Shown: one piece after another, positions 17,949-27,132 of the stretch
Layout of the letters: each line of letters begins with the position of its first letter
How positions within the stretch are numbered: the stretch's first letter is position 1
Assembly (NCBI GenBank): GCA_964370775.1
Contig: CAYJKT010000002.1
Span: forward strand, 98,406-162,405
Reading direction: 5' to 3'
Origin: SIG603 sp964370775
Lineage (GTDB): Bacteria > Bacillota > Clostridia > Oscillospirales > Acutalibacteraceae
Length of the DNA stretch: 64,000 nucleotides
Position numbers and translations under genes: made by a program
Notes under the pieces: generated by a model
Seen by the model: the letters and a program-made list of their open reading frames with translations, nothing else
What the model was told of the DNA's origin: nothing
The model's database searches: none

Positions 17949-20186
17949 ATGAAACTACAGCAATATAAATCGCAGTTTGAATTGGTAGTGTGTGGAGCTG
18001 GAATGTCTGGCATTGTTGCAGCATTACAATCGGCAAGAAACGGAGTTAAAACTGCACTTATAAATGACAGAGGCGTGCTAGGTGGCAATGCAAGCCCAGA
18101 GGTGCGTATACATATCTGTGGTGCAAATGGCACGTCAGAGTTTAATATGTATGCTGACGAAGGTGGTATACTAGGCGAACTGCTCACCGAAAATCGCCGT
18201 AAAAATCCACAAGGTAATGTATATTTGTGGCATGATGTTCTGCTAGATAAAGTACTATCACAAGAGAATTTAACAGTGTTTTTGAACACTTATATCGACA
18301 CTGTAAACCTAAATTCAACTGACGATGCAATCATAAGTGTTGAGGGCACACAGTCTGGTTCTGAGAAACGTCATATTATTGAGGGCGGTTTGTTTATTGA
18401 CGATACTGGAGATGGAACAGTAGGATTTTTGTCTGGTGCTGAGTATATGTATGGTAGAGAAGAACGTGCAAAATGGGACGAAAGTATTGCACCAGAGGTG
18501 GAAGATAAGGGTGTGTTGCTAAGTTCAATGCCGTTTTACTCCAAAGATTTCCACCGAGATATGCCGTATAATCAGCCTGAATACTCGAAAGATATTGCAC
18601 AAGAGTTTGAAAATGCTTTGCCAACACGTGAAATTCCAGACCGTATACCACTTGATGCTAGGTATGACGGCTATAGATTTCAATGGTATTACGAGGTTGG
18701 AGCAGGGCTTCACCAAACATTAGATAATGAAAAAATACGCCTAGAGCATTTAAAATTAGTGTCCAATATATGGGAAAAAATTAAGAACAGAAGTGACTTT
18801 AATGCTCAAAACTTTGATTTTGAATACATAAGCCCTGTGCTTGGCAAGCGTGAATCTCGCCGTTTGGTCGGTGAATATATACTAAAACAACAAGATGTAG
18901 CATTGCAAACAGATTTTGACGATTGTGTAGGTCATGGTGGTTGGTCAATTGATTTACATTCCGAGGGTGGTTTTTTCTCTGGCGATTTAATAAATCGTCA
19001 CTACTACCTAAGAGGTGTGTATCAAGTACCTTTTCGTGTTTCAGTTATAAAAAATATATCAAATTTAATGGCTGCTAGTCGTTGTGCTTCGTTTTCTCAT
19101 GTGGCTCTTGGCACGGCAAGAGTTATGGGTACGTTGTGTATGTTAGGTCAAGCTTGTGGTGTAGCAGCTTCACTTTGCAAAAAATATAACGCTTTACCAA
19201 AAGATATATCGGATAATCATATATCAGAGTTACAACAGCTATTACAACAGGGCGACCAGTTTACATTCCAAGCTAAAAAACATCACCCAGCAATTAAAAA
19301 TAGCAAGATAACTGCCGACACTACATTTAACGGAAAACTAGCACACTCAGGAGAATTTTTGCCAATTAATACAAGTATGGGATTATGTTTGCCAGTAACA
19401 CCTGAGGTAGAAAGCATAAATATATATGCGAAATCTTGTTGTGATACAGAACTGAAATACAGCATATATATTCCGTCTAAGAGAGAAAACTATGGTGCAG
19501 AGGTTAAAATATCTGACAATTGCATACCTTTAAAATCAAGTGAAGATATGCATGAAATTGTAATTCCTGTAAACGGAGTAGGTGAGAAATCTGCAAAAGT
19601 GTTTATCTTGTTTGAAGAAAATAGCGAAATACTGCTAGAGATGACAAAGGATAAAATTAATGGTTACGACGCTTTTGTTCAGCGAAAAAATATTGACGAT
19701 ACTTTCTTTGATATAGTCACCTTGGATACAAAAACATTTTTGTGGAAACATCTTGATATATTGCCTGTTATAAATACGCTGGTAGATGTATTTTCAGCTG
19801 ATAACATAACAAATGGCTATATTAGGAATTACTGTCACCCAAATCTATGGTTGTCTGTTGACGACACACCACAATCTTTACGAATAGATTTAGCAGATAA
19901 AACATTTGTGAATGAAGTAGCTATCACTTTTGATAGCCTAAGCGAAAATCTTAAATATGATAATCTAGAAACTTATTACACTACAAATTGTTGTTCTAGT
20001 GTTGTAAAAGATTATGATGTTTACGCAGTTTGTAATGGTGTGGAGAGCAAAATATCTTCTGTACGTGATAATTATCAAAAAGTAAATCGTGTTTCGGTAG
20101 GCTTAGAATGTAGTGCTATACGAATAGAACTGATTAAAACAAATGGCTCTAAGCGATTTGCAATATATGATATTGATTTCTATTAA
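17949..20186 (+). CDS. FAD-dependent oxidoreductase with C-terminal beta-sandwich region
   Basis: The 745-residue protein has an N-terminal dinucleotide-binding fold (GAGMSG at 16-21, followed by a GGNASPEVRIHICGA segment) typical of the FAD_oxidored family found in glycan-utilisation clusters. The first 450 residues or so form the FAD domain, ending with ARVMGTLCMLGQACGVAA. The last 300 residues are beta-rich, with a final segment (SLRIDLADKTFVNEVAITFD) like a discoidin/galactose-binding fold. No signal peptide is seen, so a cytoplasmic enzyme on soluble sugars is likely. It is co-transcribed with the GH117-like gene. Reaction unknown. Confidence 0.75.
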   Translation: MKLQQYKSQFELVVCGAGMSGIVAALQSARNGVKTALINDRGVLGGNASPEVRIHICGANGTSEFNMYADEGGILGELLTENRRKNPQGNVYLWHDVLLDKVLSQENLTVFLNTYIDTVNLNSTDDAIISVEGTQSGSEKRHIIEGGLFIDDTGDGTVGFLSGAEYMYGREERAKWDESIAPEVEDKGVLLSSMPFYSKDFHRDMPYNQPEYSKDIAQEFENALPTREIPDRIPLDARYDGYRFQWYYEVGAGLHQTLDNEKIRLEHLKLVSNIWEKIKNRSDFNAQNFDFEYISPVLGKRESRRLVGEYILKQQDVALQTDFDDCVGHGGWSIDLHSEGGFFSGDLINRHYYLRGVYQVPFRVSVIKNISNLMAASRCASFSHVALGTARVMGTLCMLGQACGVAASLCKKYNALPKDISDNHISELQQLLQQGDQFTFQAKKHHPAIKNSKITADTTFNGKLAHSGEFLPINTSMGLCLPVTPEVESINIYAKSCCDTELKYSIYIPSKRENYGAEVKISDNCIPLKSSEDMHEIVIPVNGVGEKSAKVFILFEENSEILLEMTKDKINGYDAFVQRKNIDDTFFDIVTLDTKTFLWKHLDILPVINTLVDVFSADNITNGYIRNYCHPNLWLSVDDTPQSLRIDLADKTFVNEVAITFDSLSENLKYDNLETYYTTNCCSSVVKDYDVYAVCNGVESKISSVRDNYQKVNRVSVGLECSAIRIELIKTNGSKRFAIYDIDFY

Positions 20187-20189
20187 TAA

Positions 20190-20231
20190 AACAACAACGG
20201 AACTATTTAAAACAGTTCCGTTGTTGTTTTG
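20190..20231. terminator. Bidirectional terminator
   Basis: AACAACAACGGAACT pairs with AGTTCCGTTGTTGTT (loop about 10 bases) and is followed by TTG-TTTG. It lies between the converging FAD-oxidoreductase and YesN-like genes. Confidence 0.8.
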
Positions 20232-20257
20232 TTTGTTAAGATTATTTAAAGAATAAC

Positions 20258-21826
20258 CTAGCAATCATTGCGATATTGAGTAGGTGTAATGCCAATCTTT
20301 TGCTTGAAAATTTTAGAGAACTGATATTCATTATCATAACCTACTTGCACAGCAATTTGTGATATTAGCTCAGTAGAGCTTTTTAGTAATTCTTTTGCGT
20401 GTTGCAGTTGTATTTGCAACAGGTATTCTTTTATTGACATGTTTGTTTGTTTTTTAAACAGCGAGCTTAGGTAAGAGTGTGATACATTAAGTTGTTTTGC
20501 TAGTTCGCCTATTGACAATTTTTTGTTGTACTCTTGCTGTATTATCTGTTTAACATTACGCACTATGTAGTTGTTGTCTTGGTTTTCTTTTAGAGACAAA
20601 ACTGTTTGCTTTAGTGCCTCCATTACTTGCACAATTATCTCTTTGTTGCTAAGTAGTTGTGTGAGTGTTTCGTCGTCGAATTCAAAGTAAACACTTGTTA
20701 TTTGAGTTGGATTAATATACTCACAGTATTCTGACGTTATACGTATAATACTTTTAGTAGAATAAAAAAGCTTACCAGCGTCTATAAACTCTATGCTTTC
20801 AATATACTCTATAGTTTCTTCAAAAACAGCTATAAAATCTTGCAACGAATTAGATTTTACATTTTCTAGCTTTAGTAAAAGATTGTCAATATCGTGCTCT
20901 TGTCGTTGATATTCTAAGGATAAAATATTGCTACAATGATGTATGCCACTGCTGTTTAGGTTTTGAAACAATTTGGCTTTTGAAATTTGTAGATAAGCTA
21001 GTGGGATATCCGTAACTGATGTCATAACATCGCTAACATATATACAAGTATTTTGGTTAAGATAGTTTCCAGCACACAGCACTATGCGTTCTAAGAGGTC
21101 ATCAACATTAGATAATTTATTGTTATCTTGGTAGTTCAGAAGTATAGAGATTTCACCCAGGCTAGTTTCACTTAGGTAGCCGTATTCAAAATCCTTTAGT
21201 ATATCGGTAATGATAGAAAAGATAACAGGAGTTATACCTCCATTGCTAGCTACTTCACGCTGAATAAACGTAAATGAAGCAACACAAAATTTATCAAAAG
21301 GCATTTTTATTTGATACTCATTGCACTTTTGCACAAAGTATTCAATATCATAGATACGGTTAAACATCAAGTTTTTTATAAATGCAGATCGCATGGTGCT
21401 CAGCTCGAAACTGCTCATGTTTGCGCGTGCATTTATACCATAGTCCGTGCTTTCTAGCTTCTCTTTAGCCTTGCGTACACACTCGGTTATTGCATCACAG
21501 CTCATATCCATTTTTAAAAAGTAATCTAATGCACCCAACTGTAGCCCTTCTCTAACATATTCGTAGTCATTATGAGAGCTAATTAGTATAAAATATATAC
21601 TGGGATAGCTATTTTTGCATTCTCTTATAAGGTCAATTCCGTTCATTATAGGCATATTAACATCGGTTAGCACTAGATGTATCTCGTTGTTTTTTATTAC
21701 TTCCAGAGCTTCTTCTCCTGTTTTTACCTTTGCAACAAGATTAAAACCGTTTTCTTCCCAGTTGATTATATTTACAATGCCCAGTTGACTTATTATTTCG
21801 TCATCTACTATCATAAAATTGTACAT
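20258..21826 (-). CDS. YesN-like response regulator with AraC-type output
   Basis: I place the start at ATG 21826, eight bases after AAGGTGG, giving 522 residues; a GTG four codons upstream lies in the ribosome site. The N-terminal receiver domain (1-120) has the acidic pocket Asp8/Asp9, phospho-acceptor Asp55 (LVLTDVNMP) and the Lys in YFLKMD. A linker of about 280 residues follows, and the C-terminus has an AraC double HTH (about 420-520). It partners the sensor kinase just upstream (13 bases between the sensor stop and this ATG). YesMN pairs commonly activate a neighbouring sugar importer, here probably the divergent operon at 23787. Confidence 0.88.
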   Translation of the reverse strand: MYNFMIVDDEIISQLGIVNIINWEENGFNLVAKVKTGEEALEVIKNNEIHLVLTDVNMPIMNGIDLIRECKNSYPSIYFILISSHNDYEYVREGLQLGALDYFLKMDMSCDAITECVRKAKEKLESTDYGINARANMSSFELSTMRSAFIKNLMFNRIYDIEYFVQKCNEYQIKMPFDKFCVASFTFIQREVASNGGITPVIFSIITDILKDFEYGYLSETSLGEISILLNYQDNNKLSNVDDLLERIVLCAGNYLNQNTCIYVSDVMTSVTDIPLAYLQISKAKLFQNLNSSGIHHCSNILSLEYQRQEHDIDNLLLKLENVKSNSLQDFIAVFEETIEYIESIEFIDAGKLFYSTKSIIRITSEYCEYINPTQITSVYFEFDDETLTQLLSNKEIIVQVMEALKQTVLSLKENQDNNYIVRNVKQIIQQEYNKKLSIGELAKQLNVSHSYLSSLFKKQTNMSIKEYLLQIQLQHAKELLKSSTELISQIAVQVGYDNEYQFSKIFKQKIGITPTQYRNDC

Positions 21827-21839
21827 TGAGTATACCACC

Positions 21840-23537
21840 TTATATATAATTATGGTCGATTGGTATAGAAATTAACATGCTTGTACCTTCCCGTTCATTA
21901 CTATAAATCTTTAACGCATGTTTTTCGCCAAACAATCGTATTAATCGGTTATTTACGTTAGGCACGCCTATGCCATTTAATCCATTGCTATCCATTGTCT
22001 TGTCGGATAATACTTTATTTATTTTCTCTGGCGACATTCCAACGCCATTGTCTTTAATTAATATATACAGTGTATCATCTTGGGTGTAGCATTTAATCTC
22101 TAGCAATCCCATGCCTTTTTTAGGCTCTATTCCGTGGAAAATTGCGTTTTCTACAATTGGTTGCACAATAAACTTTGGCACAATCACACCTAAGCTATCC
22201 TCAGATATATCACAATTAAATTTGAATTTATAGTTATAGCGTATCTGCTGTATTTTTATATAGGTATCTACAATTTCCATTTCACTAGACAATGAAATAA
22301 ACTGCCCTTTGGTGTGACTAGCAAGCCTTAACAAATTTGATATAAGGTCTATGATATTCATTATATTGGTTGCGTTTTGCATCTGTGCCATAAATTTTAC
22401 AGTGTTTAGAGTATTATACATAAAATGTGGGTTTATCTGTGACTGCAACACTTTATATTTTTCATCGTTTACCTCTTTTAAAAAGAGTATTTTTTGCTCT
22501 ATTAATTGGTTGAGGTCAGCAGTCATTGTGTTAAAAGTCTCGGTCATATCACCAATTTCATCACGAGAAGATTTCGGCACGTATACATCTAAATCGCCGT
22601 TACGAACTTTTTCCATTCCCCTAACTAGTTTTGATATAGGAGTGGTAATACGGTTTGATAGTATTACTATGAATATAGCTGCTATACATATAAACAAGAT
22701 TGTAAGTAAAAGTAGTTGATTAAGAATTACTTTACTGTCGCCTGTAACTATGTCACTCGGTGTTATAGATATTATTCTCCATGAAAAACTACTCATGTTT
22801 TTCTCTTTAATTATCGAGCTTTCTGTTGGATAGACAAAGTCTTTGCCAATCTCGGTAGCTTTGCTAGAGTGCAGTATTCTATCATCAGAGTTTACTATAT
22901 ATAGCACAGTGTCCGCCTCTAGGTTATCAGTGCTAATCATTTCAAAAAAATACTCTGCCTCTAAATCAATAAAAAAATAAGCATATAGCTCGCCAACAGA
23001 GTTGTGCAACGGTTTATAAAATCTTAGCAGTTCTGTCTTGGGCTGTATATACGTTTGCTCCTGTATATATTGAAGATTGTAGTTTGAGTCAAATGTATAG
23101 TTTTCAGCAATCTCAACATACTGTTCTTGTTGAGAAGAAGAAAGTATACCTATATTACTTTTAAAAGCAACGCCATCTAGGTTGTACACATAGATATTAC
23201 TAATTGACTGATAAAAGTCAAAGTTTACAAAGTTGCTTATATAATAGTTAAGTTCGTTGTGTGCAGTAACTTGTTCTAAATCAGAATAATCACTATAACT
23301 GGGTGACATTCTGTTGTAGAGTATATCAGAAGCCGTAAGAAATTTAATTGTATCTTTAAAGTGGAATACGTGCTGTTCTGTTATATCGTAAACAAAATCA
23401 AGGTTCTCTTCCGTTTTCTTTGTGTAGTTATCTATTATTATACTATTTGCAGCATAGTAGGATAAAAAGCCGATGATTAATGAAAGGGTAGTGAAAAGTG
23501 ATAAAAATATAATAATTAGTTTAACTTTTATCTTCAA
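21840..23537 (-). CDS. YesM-like sensor histidine kinase
   Basis: The 565-residue membrane protein has a transmembrane helix at about 8-28, an extracytoplasmic Cache-like sensor region to about 265, a second helix at about 270-293, and a HAMP domain (ITTPISKLVRGMEKVRNGDL). The His_kinase motif INPHFMYNTLN is near residue 370 and the phospho-acceptor His lies in it. A GHKL ATPase domain carries DNGVGMSPEKI and GIGVPNVNNRL. This is the usual YesM/LytS-type arrangement. It forms a two-gene operon with the response regulator and diverges from the binding-protein gene at 23787. Confidence 0.9.
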   Translation of the reverse strand: MKIKVKLIIIFLSLFTTLSLIIGFLSYYAANSIIIDNYTKKTEENLDFVYDITEQHVFHFKDTIKFLTASDILYNRMSPSYSDYSDLEQVTAHNELNYYISNFVNFDFYQSISNIYVYNLDGVAFKSNIGILSSSQQEQYVEIAENYTFDSNYNLQYIQEQTYIQPKTELLRFYKPLHNSVGELYAYFFIDLEAEYFFEMISTDNLEADTVLYIVNSDDRILHSSKATEIGKDFVYPTESSIIKEKNMSSFSWRIISITPSDIVTGDSKVILNQLLLLTILFICIAAIFIVILSNRITTPISKLVRGMEKVRNGDLDVYVPKSSRDEIGDMTETFNTMTADLNQLIEQKILFLKEVNDEKYKVLQSQINPHFMYNTLNTVKFMAQMQNATNIMNIIDLISNLLRLASHTKGQFISLSSEMEIVDTYIKIQQIRYNYKFKFNCDISEDSLGVIVPKFIVQPIVENAIFHGIEPKKGMGLLEIKCYTQDDTLYILIKDNGVGMSPEKINKVLSDKTMDSNGLNGIGVPNVNNRLIRLFGEKHALKIYSNEREGTSMLISIPIDHNYI

Positions 23538-23670
23538 AACTATTACTCCTCTCTGCTGTTATCGTTTAATTATAGCACAATTAAAACGTTTTATCAAGCT
23601 TGTAATTTATCAGTTTGTACTAATTTTAGAATAAAAAAGAATAAAAAATGTAAAAAAACAACTGTTTGAA

Positions 23671-23689
23671 AAAATTGTATACTAAAAAT
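23671..23689. promoter_or_regulatory. AGTATAC motif upstream of the second importer operon
   Basis: ATTGTATACTAAAA (23674-23687) is the reverse complement of TTTTAGTATACAAT, identical in 14 positions to the copies at 15713 and 15779. It lies about 60 bases upstream of a TATAAT (23749-23754), a suitable distance for an activator site. It ties this operon to the URO-D-like gene. Confidence 0.55.
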
Positions 23690-23748
23690 CCATATAAATT
23701 TAACAAATAATAATAAATTTATCAATTTATTTTGCACTTCACAGAATG

Positions 23749-23754
23749 TATAAT
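23749..23754 (+). promoter_or_regulatory. Candidate -10 box of the second importer operon
   Basis: TGTATAAT contains a perfect TATAAT 33 bases before the start codon. No good -35 is found 17 bases upstream (TTTATT only), which fits an activator-dependent promoter. Confidence 0.4.
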
Positions 23755-23786
23755 ATAAACATACAAAATTTAGGAGGAAGAAATAA

Positions 23787-25184
23787 ATGTTAAAGAAAAT
23801 TCTATGTTTAGCTATGGTACTATCCATGGCAACAAGTGTTGTAGCTTGTTCAGAGGCACCAACAACATCATCTGATGACACTTCCGAAGGTACATCATCA
23901 AATGCAAACACTGAGGAATCTGAGGAATCAGAAGATACAGAAGAAAAAGAACCTATACACCTAATCTTCAACCTTGGCGCACCTCACGATGAGGATGTGG
24001 CTGCACCACAAGCACTAGAAGATGTTATGTCACAAGAAAAATATTCACACGTAACTTATGAAGTTATTCCTTATGACGTTACATACACAGAAACATTGCC
24101 TATCACAATTGCGGGTGGTCAACAAATTGACATTCTTGACGCTTCTAGTGGTATTAACCGTTCTCTATGGGCAGAAGAAGGTCTTTTCTATCCACTAGAT
24201 GAAATTGCTGCAGAGCAAGGTTTTGACTTTGAAGAACATTACGGCGAAAATATATATAGCGTAAATGCTGGGGATGAAATAAACGTTATTCCTATTACAG
24301 CTACTACATGGGGTATCGCTTACAACAAAAAAATATTTGACGACGCAGGTATTCCTTACCCAAGTGCATTTGAGCCTATGACATGGGAAGAATACAACGA
24401 CCTTGCACTTGCATTAACTAGTGGTGAGGGTGGCGACAAAATCTATGGTACACTAGAAGTTAACTGGGAGATGTACTGGCAAGGCGAGGCTATTATAGGT
24501 CTTGGTGGTGCTGACAAATTCTTCACAGAAGACGGTATGTCTAACTTTGATGACCCACTAATCCGTCAAACTTTACAAAACAAATACGACAGAATGTTTG
24601 TAGATCAAAGCACTCCTACTTATGCTGATATACAAACTTCAAATACTCAAGTACAAGCTTTCTTAAACGGAAACTATGCTATGCTACCTGCTGGTGACTG
24701 GGTTATGAACTGGTCAATGGATTTAGAGCAATATCCACGTGATTGGGATATCGGTATTTGCCCACTTCCTAATGATGACGCAGAGAATGTAAAAACATGG
24801 GGTGATGTTCGTGGTATGGCAGTTGGTGCAACTTCAGCTGACCCAGCACTGTCTTTCGAAATCATGACAGAATACCAAGCAAGACTTAAAGAGATTTCTG
24901 ACCGTCCTCGTATAGAAAACACTGTTGAAGCTGGCAATGTATTTGCACAAGCTATTGAATTCTGGGAAGCTGATAGTGGAATAACAGAAGAAGAATTCCT
25001 TGCTGTTTTTGCTAATCCTGATATTGAAATAGTAGCAGAAAAAGTTCTTGGCGACGGAAGTATAGAGTACAACGACATTATGAAAGAAGAAGTAGGTTTA
25101 TACTTTGTAAATGAGCAAGACTTAGACACAACTATCAACAATGTTGTAACAAGAGCTAACGAGCACTTAAGCACTCTAGAATAA
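23787..25184 (+). CDS. CUT1 sugar-binding lipoprotein
   Basis: The 465-residue protein has a signal peptide with lipobox VVAC (Cys21) followed by a Ser/Thr/Glu/Asp linker. The mature part resembles family 1 solute-binding proteins, with the ligand-site style segment WGIAYNKKIFDDAGIPYPSA and an LNGNYAMLPAGDWV motif. AGGAGGAA precedes the ATG. It is the first gene of an importer operon with two permeases and the sulfatase, and its upstream region has the AGTATAC site. The co-transcribed sulfatase suggests a sulfated or desulfated oligosaccharide ligand; this is inference. Confidence 0.88.
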   Translation: MLKKILCLAMVLSMATSVVACSEAPTTSSDDTSEGTSSNANTEESEESEDTEEKEPIHLIFNLGAPHDEDVAAPQALEDVMSQEKYSHVTYEVIPYDVTYTETLPITIAGGQQIDILDASSGINRSLWAEEGLFYPLDEIAAEQGFDFEEHYGENIYSVNAGDEINVIPITATTWGIAYNKKIFDDAGIPYPSAFEPMTWEEYNDLALALTSGEGGDKIYGTLEVNWEMYWQGEAIIGLGGADKFFTEDGMSNFDDPLIRQTLQNKYDRMFVDQSTPTYADIQTSNTQVQAFLNGNYAMLPAGDWVMNWSMDLEQYPRDWDIGICPLPNDDAENVKTWGDVRGMAVGATSADPALSFEIMTEYQARLKEISDRPRIENTVEAGNVFAQAIEFWEADSGITEEEFLAVFANPDIEIVAEKVLGDGSIEYNDIMKEEVGLYFVNEQDLDTTINNVVTRANEHLSTLE

Positions 25185-25213
25185 GTTCTTGTATGTAACT
25201 GAATAACAAAATT

Positions 25214-25258
25214 TTAAATAAAACTGTGGCATGGTCTTCATGGAACAGTTTTATTTAA
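25214..25258 (+). terminator. Intercistronic hairpin after the binding-protein gene
   Basis: A perfect 14-bp stem, TTAAATAAAACTGT with ACAGTTTTATTTAA, encloses a loop that itself holds a small CATG/CATG stem. No T-run follows; it ends just before the GGAGGGAG ribosome site of the permease. It is probably an RNA-processing or stabilising element. Confidence 0.5.
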
Positions 25259-25273
25259 TCGGAGGGAGAATTT

Positions 25274-26188
25274 ATGAGTAAAACCACAGGTACTAAGAAA
25301 AAGTACAAGTTAAAACATAAGCATAACCTTGCTGGTTGGCTGTTTGTTATACCTTCTACAATAGGCTTCTTGCTGTTTATGATATACCCATTGTTCTATT
25401 CGCTGTTCCTAAGCTTTATGGATTGGGATATGTTTAGACCTGAAAGGTCGGAATTTGTTGGTTTTGATAACTATATAGAAGCATTTACCAATGATTACTT
25501 TAAAACGGGTATAAGTAACAACTTAATATTTGCAATTATCGCAGTGCCAATACTTATTTTTATTGCTCTTGTTTTGGCAGCACTGCTAAACCAAAAGATA
25601 TATGCACGTGGTATGTTACGTATGATGTACTTTATGCCATATATTACAACTGTTACAGCGGTTGCAGTTGTGTTCTCTGCACTTTTTCACCCTGTGCGTG
25701 GCCCTGTGAACGGAATATTAATGTCATTAGGTGTTACAGACCCACCTGGTTGGGCAGTAAGCAGTGACTGGTCTCTACTTACTGTTGCTATCTTTTGGGT
25801 ATGGAAAAACATAGGTTATTGCACAGTAATCTTCCTTGCAGGATTACAAGGTATATCTCGTAGCCTATACGAGGCTTCTGATATCGACGGTGCTTCTCCA
25901 CTGCAAAAATTTATCCACATTACAGTACCTATGGTTTCTCCAACAACATTTTTCCTATCCGTTACATGTGCAATTCAGTCTTTCCAAATATTCGCAGAAG
26001 TACAGATACTAACAGACGGTGGACCTGGTACATCATCGTACACCACTATTATGCACATTTATGAAGAGGCATTCCTAAAATTCAACATGGGTTATGCATC
26101 TGCTGTTACATGGCTGTTCTTTATACTTATTCTAGTTATCACATTTATCCAATGGCTTGGTCAGAAAAAATGGGTTAAATACACATAA
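25274..26188 (+). CDS. CUT1 sugar ABC transporter permease (MalF/UgpA type)
   Basis: The 304-residue membrane protein has about six transmembrane helices and the coupling loop EASDIDGASPLQKFIHITVP. The FLLFMIYPLFYSLFLSFMDW opening helix is typical of the family. GGAGGGAG precedes the ATG. The next permease gene starts 13 bases past the stop. It forms the heterodimeric channel for the binding protein at 23787. Confidence 0.9.
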   Translation: MSKTTGTKKKYKLKHKHNLAGWLFVIPSTIGFLLFMIYPLFYSLFLSFMDWDMFRPERSEFVGFDNYIEAFTNDYFKTGISNNLIFAIIAVPILIFIALVLAALLNQKIYARGMLRMMYFMPYITTVTAVAVVFSALFHPVRGPVNGILMSLGVTDPPGWAVSSDWSLLTVAIFWVWKNIGYCTVIFLAGLQGISRSLYEASDIDGASPLQKFIHITVPMVSPTTFFLSVTCAIQSFQIFAEVQILTDGGPGTSSYTTIMHIYEEAFLKFNMGYASAVTWLFFILILVITFIQWLGQKKWVKYT

Positions 26189-26201
26189 GGAGGTAAATAT
26201 T

Positions 26202-27029
26202 ATGTTTCGAAAACAGAAAATAAAAAAAGGGATATTGTTTGCATTCATGTTTCTAGTCGGTATCGTTATGATTATTCCTATGGTATGGATGATATCTACC
26301 TCTTTTAAGAACGAGGCAGACGTATTTAACATGCCAATACAATGGATACCTAATCCGATTACTTTTTACAACTACGAACGTGTACTAAGTGAGTTTCCAT
26401 TCTTTACATGGATGGGTAACACAATTTGGTCAACTGCATGGATAGTAGTTATAGTGCTTAGCTTTGGTTCACTTGCTGGCTATGCATTTGCAAAACTAGA
26501 CTTTGCAGGCAAAAATATACTTTTCCTACTATTTATAGCAACAATGATGGTACCTATTCAGGTTCGTCTAATACCACAGTTCCAAATGTATCAAGCAATG
26601 GGTATTATCGATACATGGCTAACATTGGTACTTCCGTGGTCGTTCTGTGCATTTGCAATTTTCCTAATGCGTCAGTTCTTTACAAGTATTCCTAACGAAC
26701 TACTTGAGGCAGCGCGTATTGATGGTGCAGGTGAATTTAGAATTTTTGCTATAATTGCGTTCCCACTAGCACGCCCACAACTTGCAGCTCTTGGTATTCT
26801 TGCTTTTACATGGGGTTGGAACCAATACCTATCTTCATTAATCTACATACGTGATATAAACAAGCAAATCTTGGCTGTTGGTATCGCACTGTTAAAAGAT
26901 AACATGGCAGAAAACTATGGTATGCAAATGGCTGGTGCTACAATTGCACTGCTACCTATACTTGTAATTTACATGCTACTACAAAAGCAGTTTATCGAAG
27001 GTATAGCACTATCAGGCGTTAAAGGATAA
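26202..27029 (+). CDS. CUT1 sugar ABC transporter permease (MalG/UgpE type)
   Basis: I use ATG 26202, preceded by AAGGAGG at seven bases, giving 275 residues; the longer frame from 26157 would overlap the upstream permease. It has about six helices, the coupling loop EAARIDGAGEFRIFAIIAFP and the closing FIEGIALSGVKG tail. It is the second channel subunit of this importer. No ATPase gene follows; a sulfatase comes next. Confidence 0.9.
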   Translation: MFRKQKIKKGILFAFMFLVGIVMIIPMVWMISTSFKNEADVFNMPIQWIPNPITFYNYERVLSEFPFFTWMGNTIWSTAWIVVIVLSFGSLAGYAFAKLDFAGKNILFLLFIATMMVPIQVRLIPQFQMYQAMGIIDTWLTLVLPWSFCAFAIFLMRQFFTSIPNELLEAARIDGAGEFRIFAIIAFPLARPQLAALGILAFTWGWNQYLSSLIYIRDINKQILAVGIALLKDNMAENYGMQMAGATIALLPILVIYMLLQKQFIEGIALSGVKG

Positions 27030-27044
27030 TTACTTATATATTTG

Positions 27045-27099
27045 AGGTAACTTTTGTGCTAAATCCGACGAGGGTTGCAAGTACCAAGAGTTACCTTTT
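27045..27099 (+). terminator. Hairpin between importer genes and sulfatase
   Basis: AGGTAACT (27045-27052) pairs with AGTTACCT (27089-27096), followed by TTTTA. The loop is long (36 bases) so termination is uncertain; it may allow partial read-through to the sulfatase. Confidence 0.35.
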
Positions 27100-27132
27100 A
27101 TTACTGAAAATACGAAAGGATTAGAAACTATA

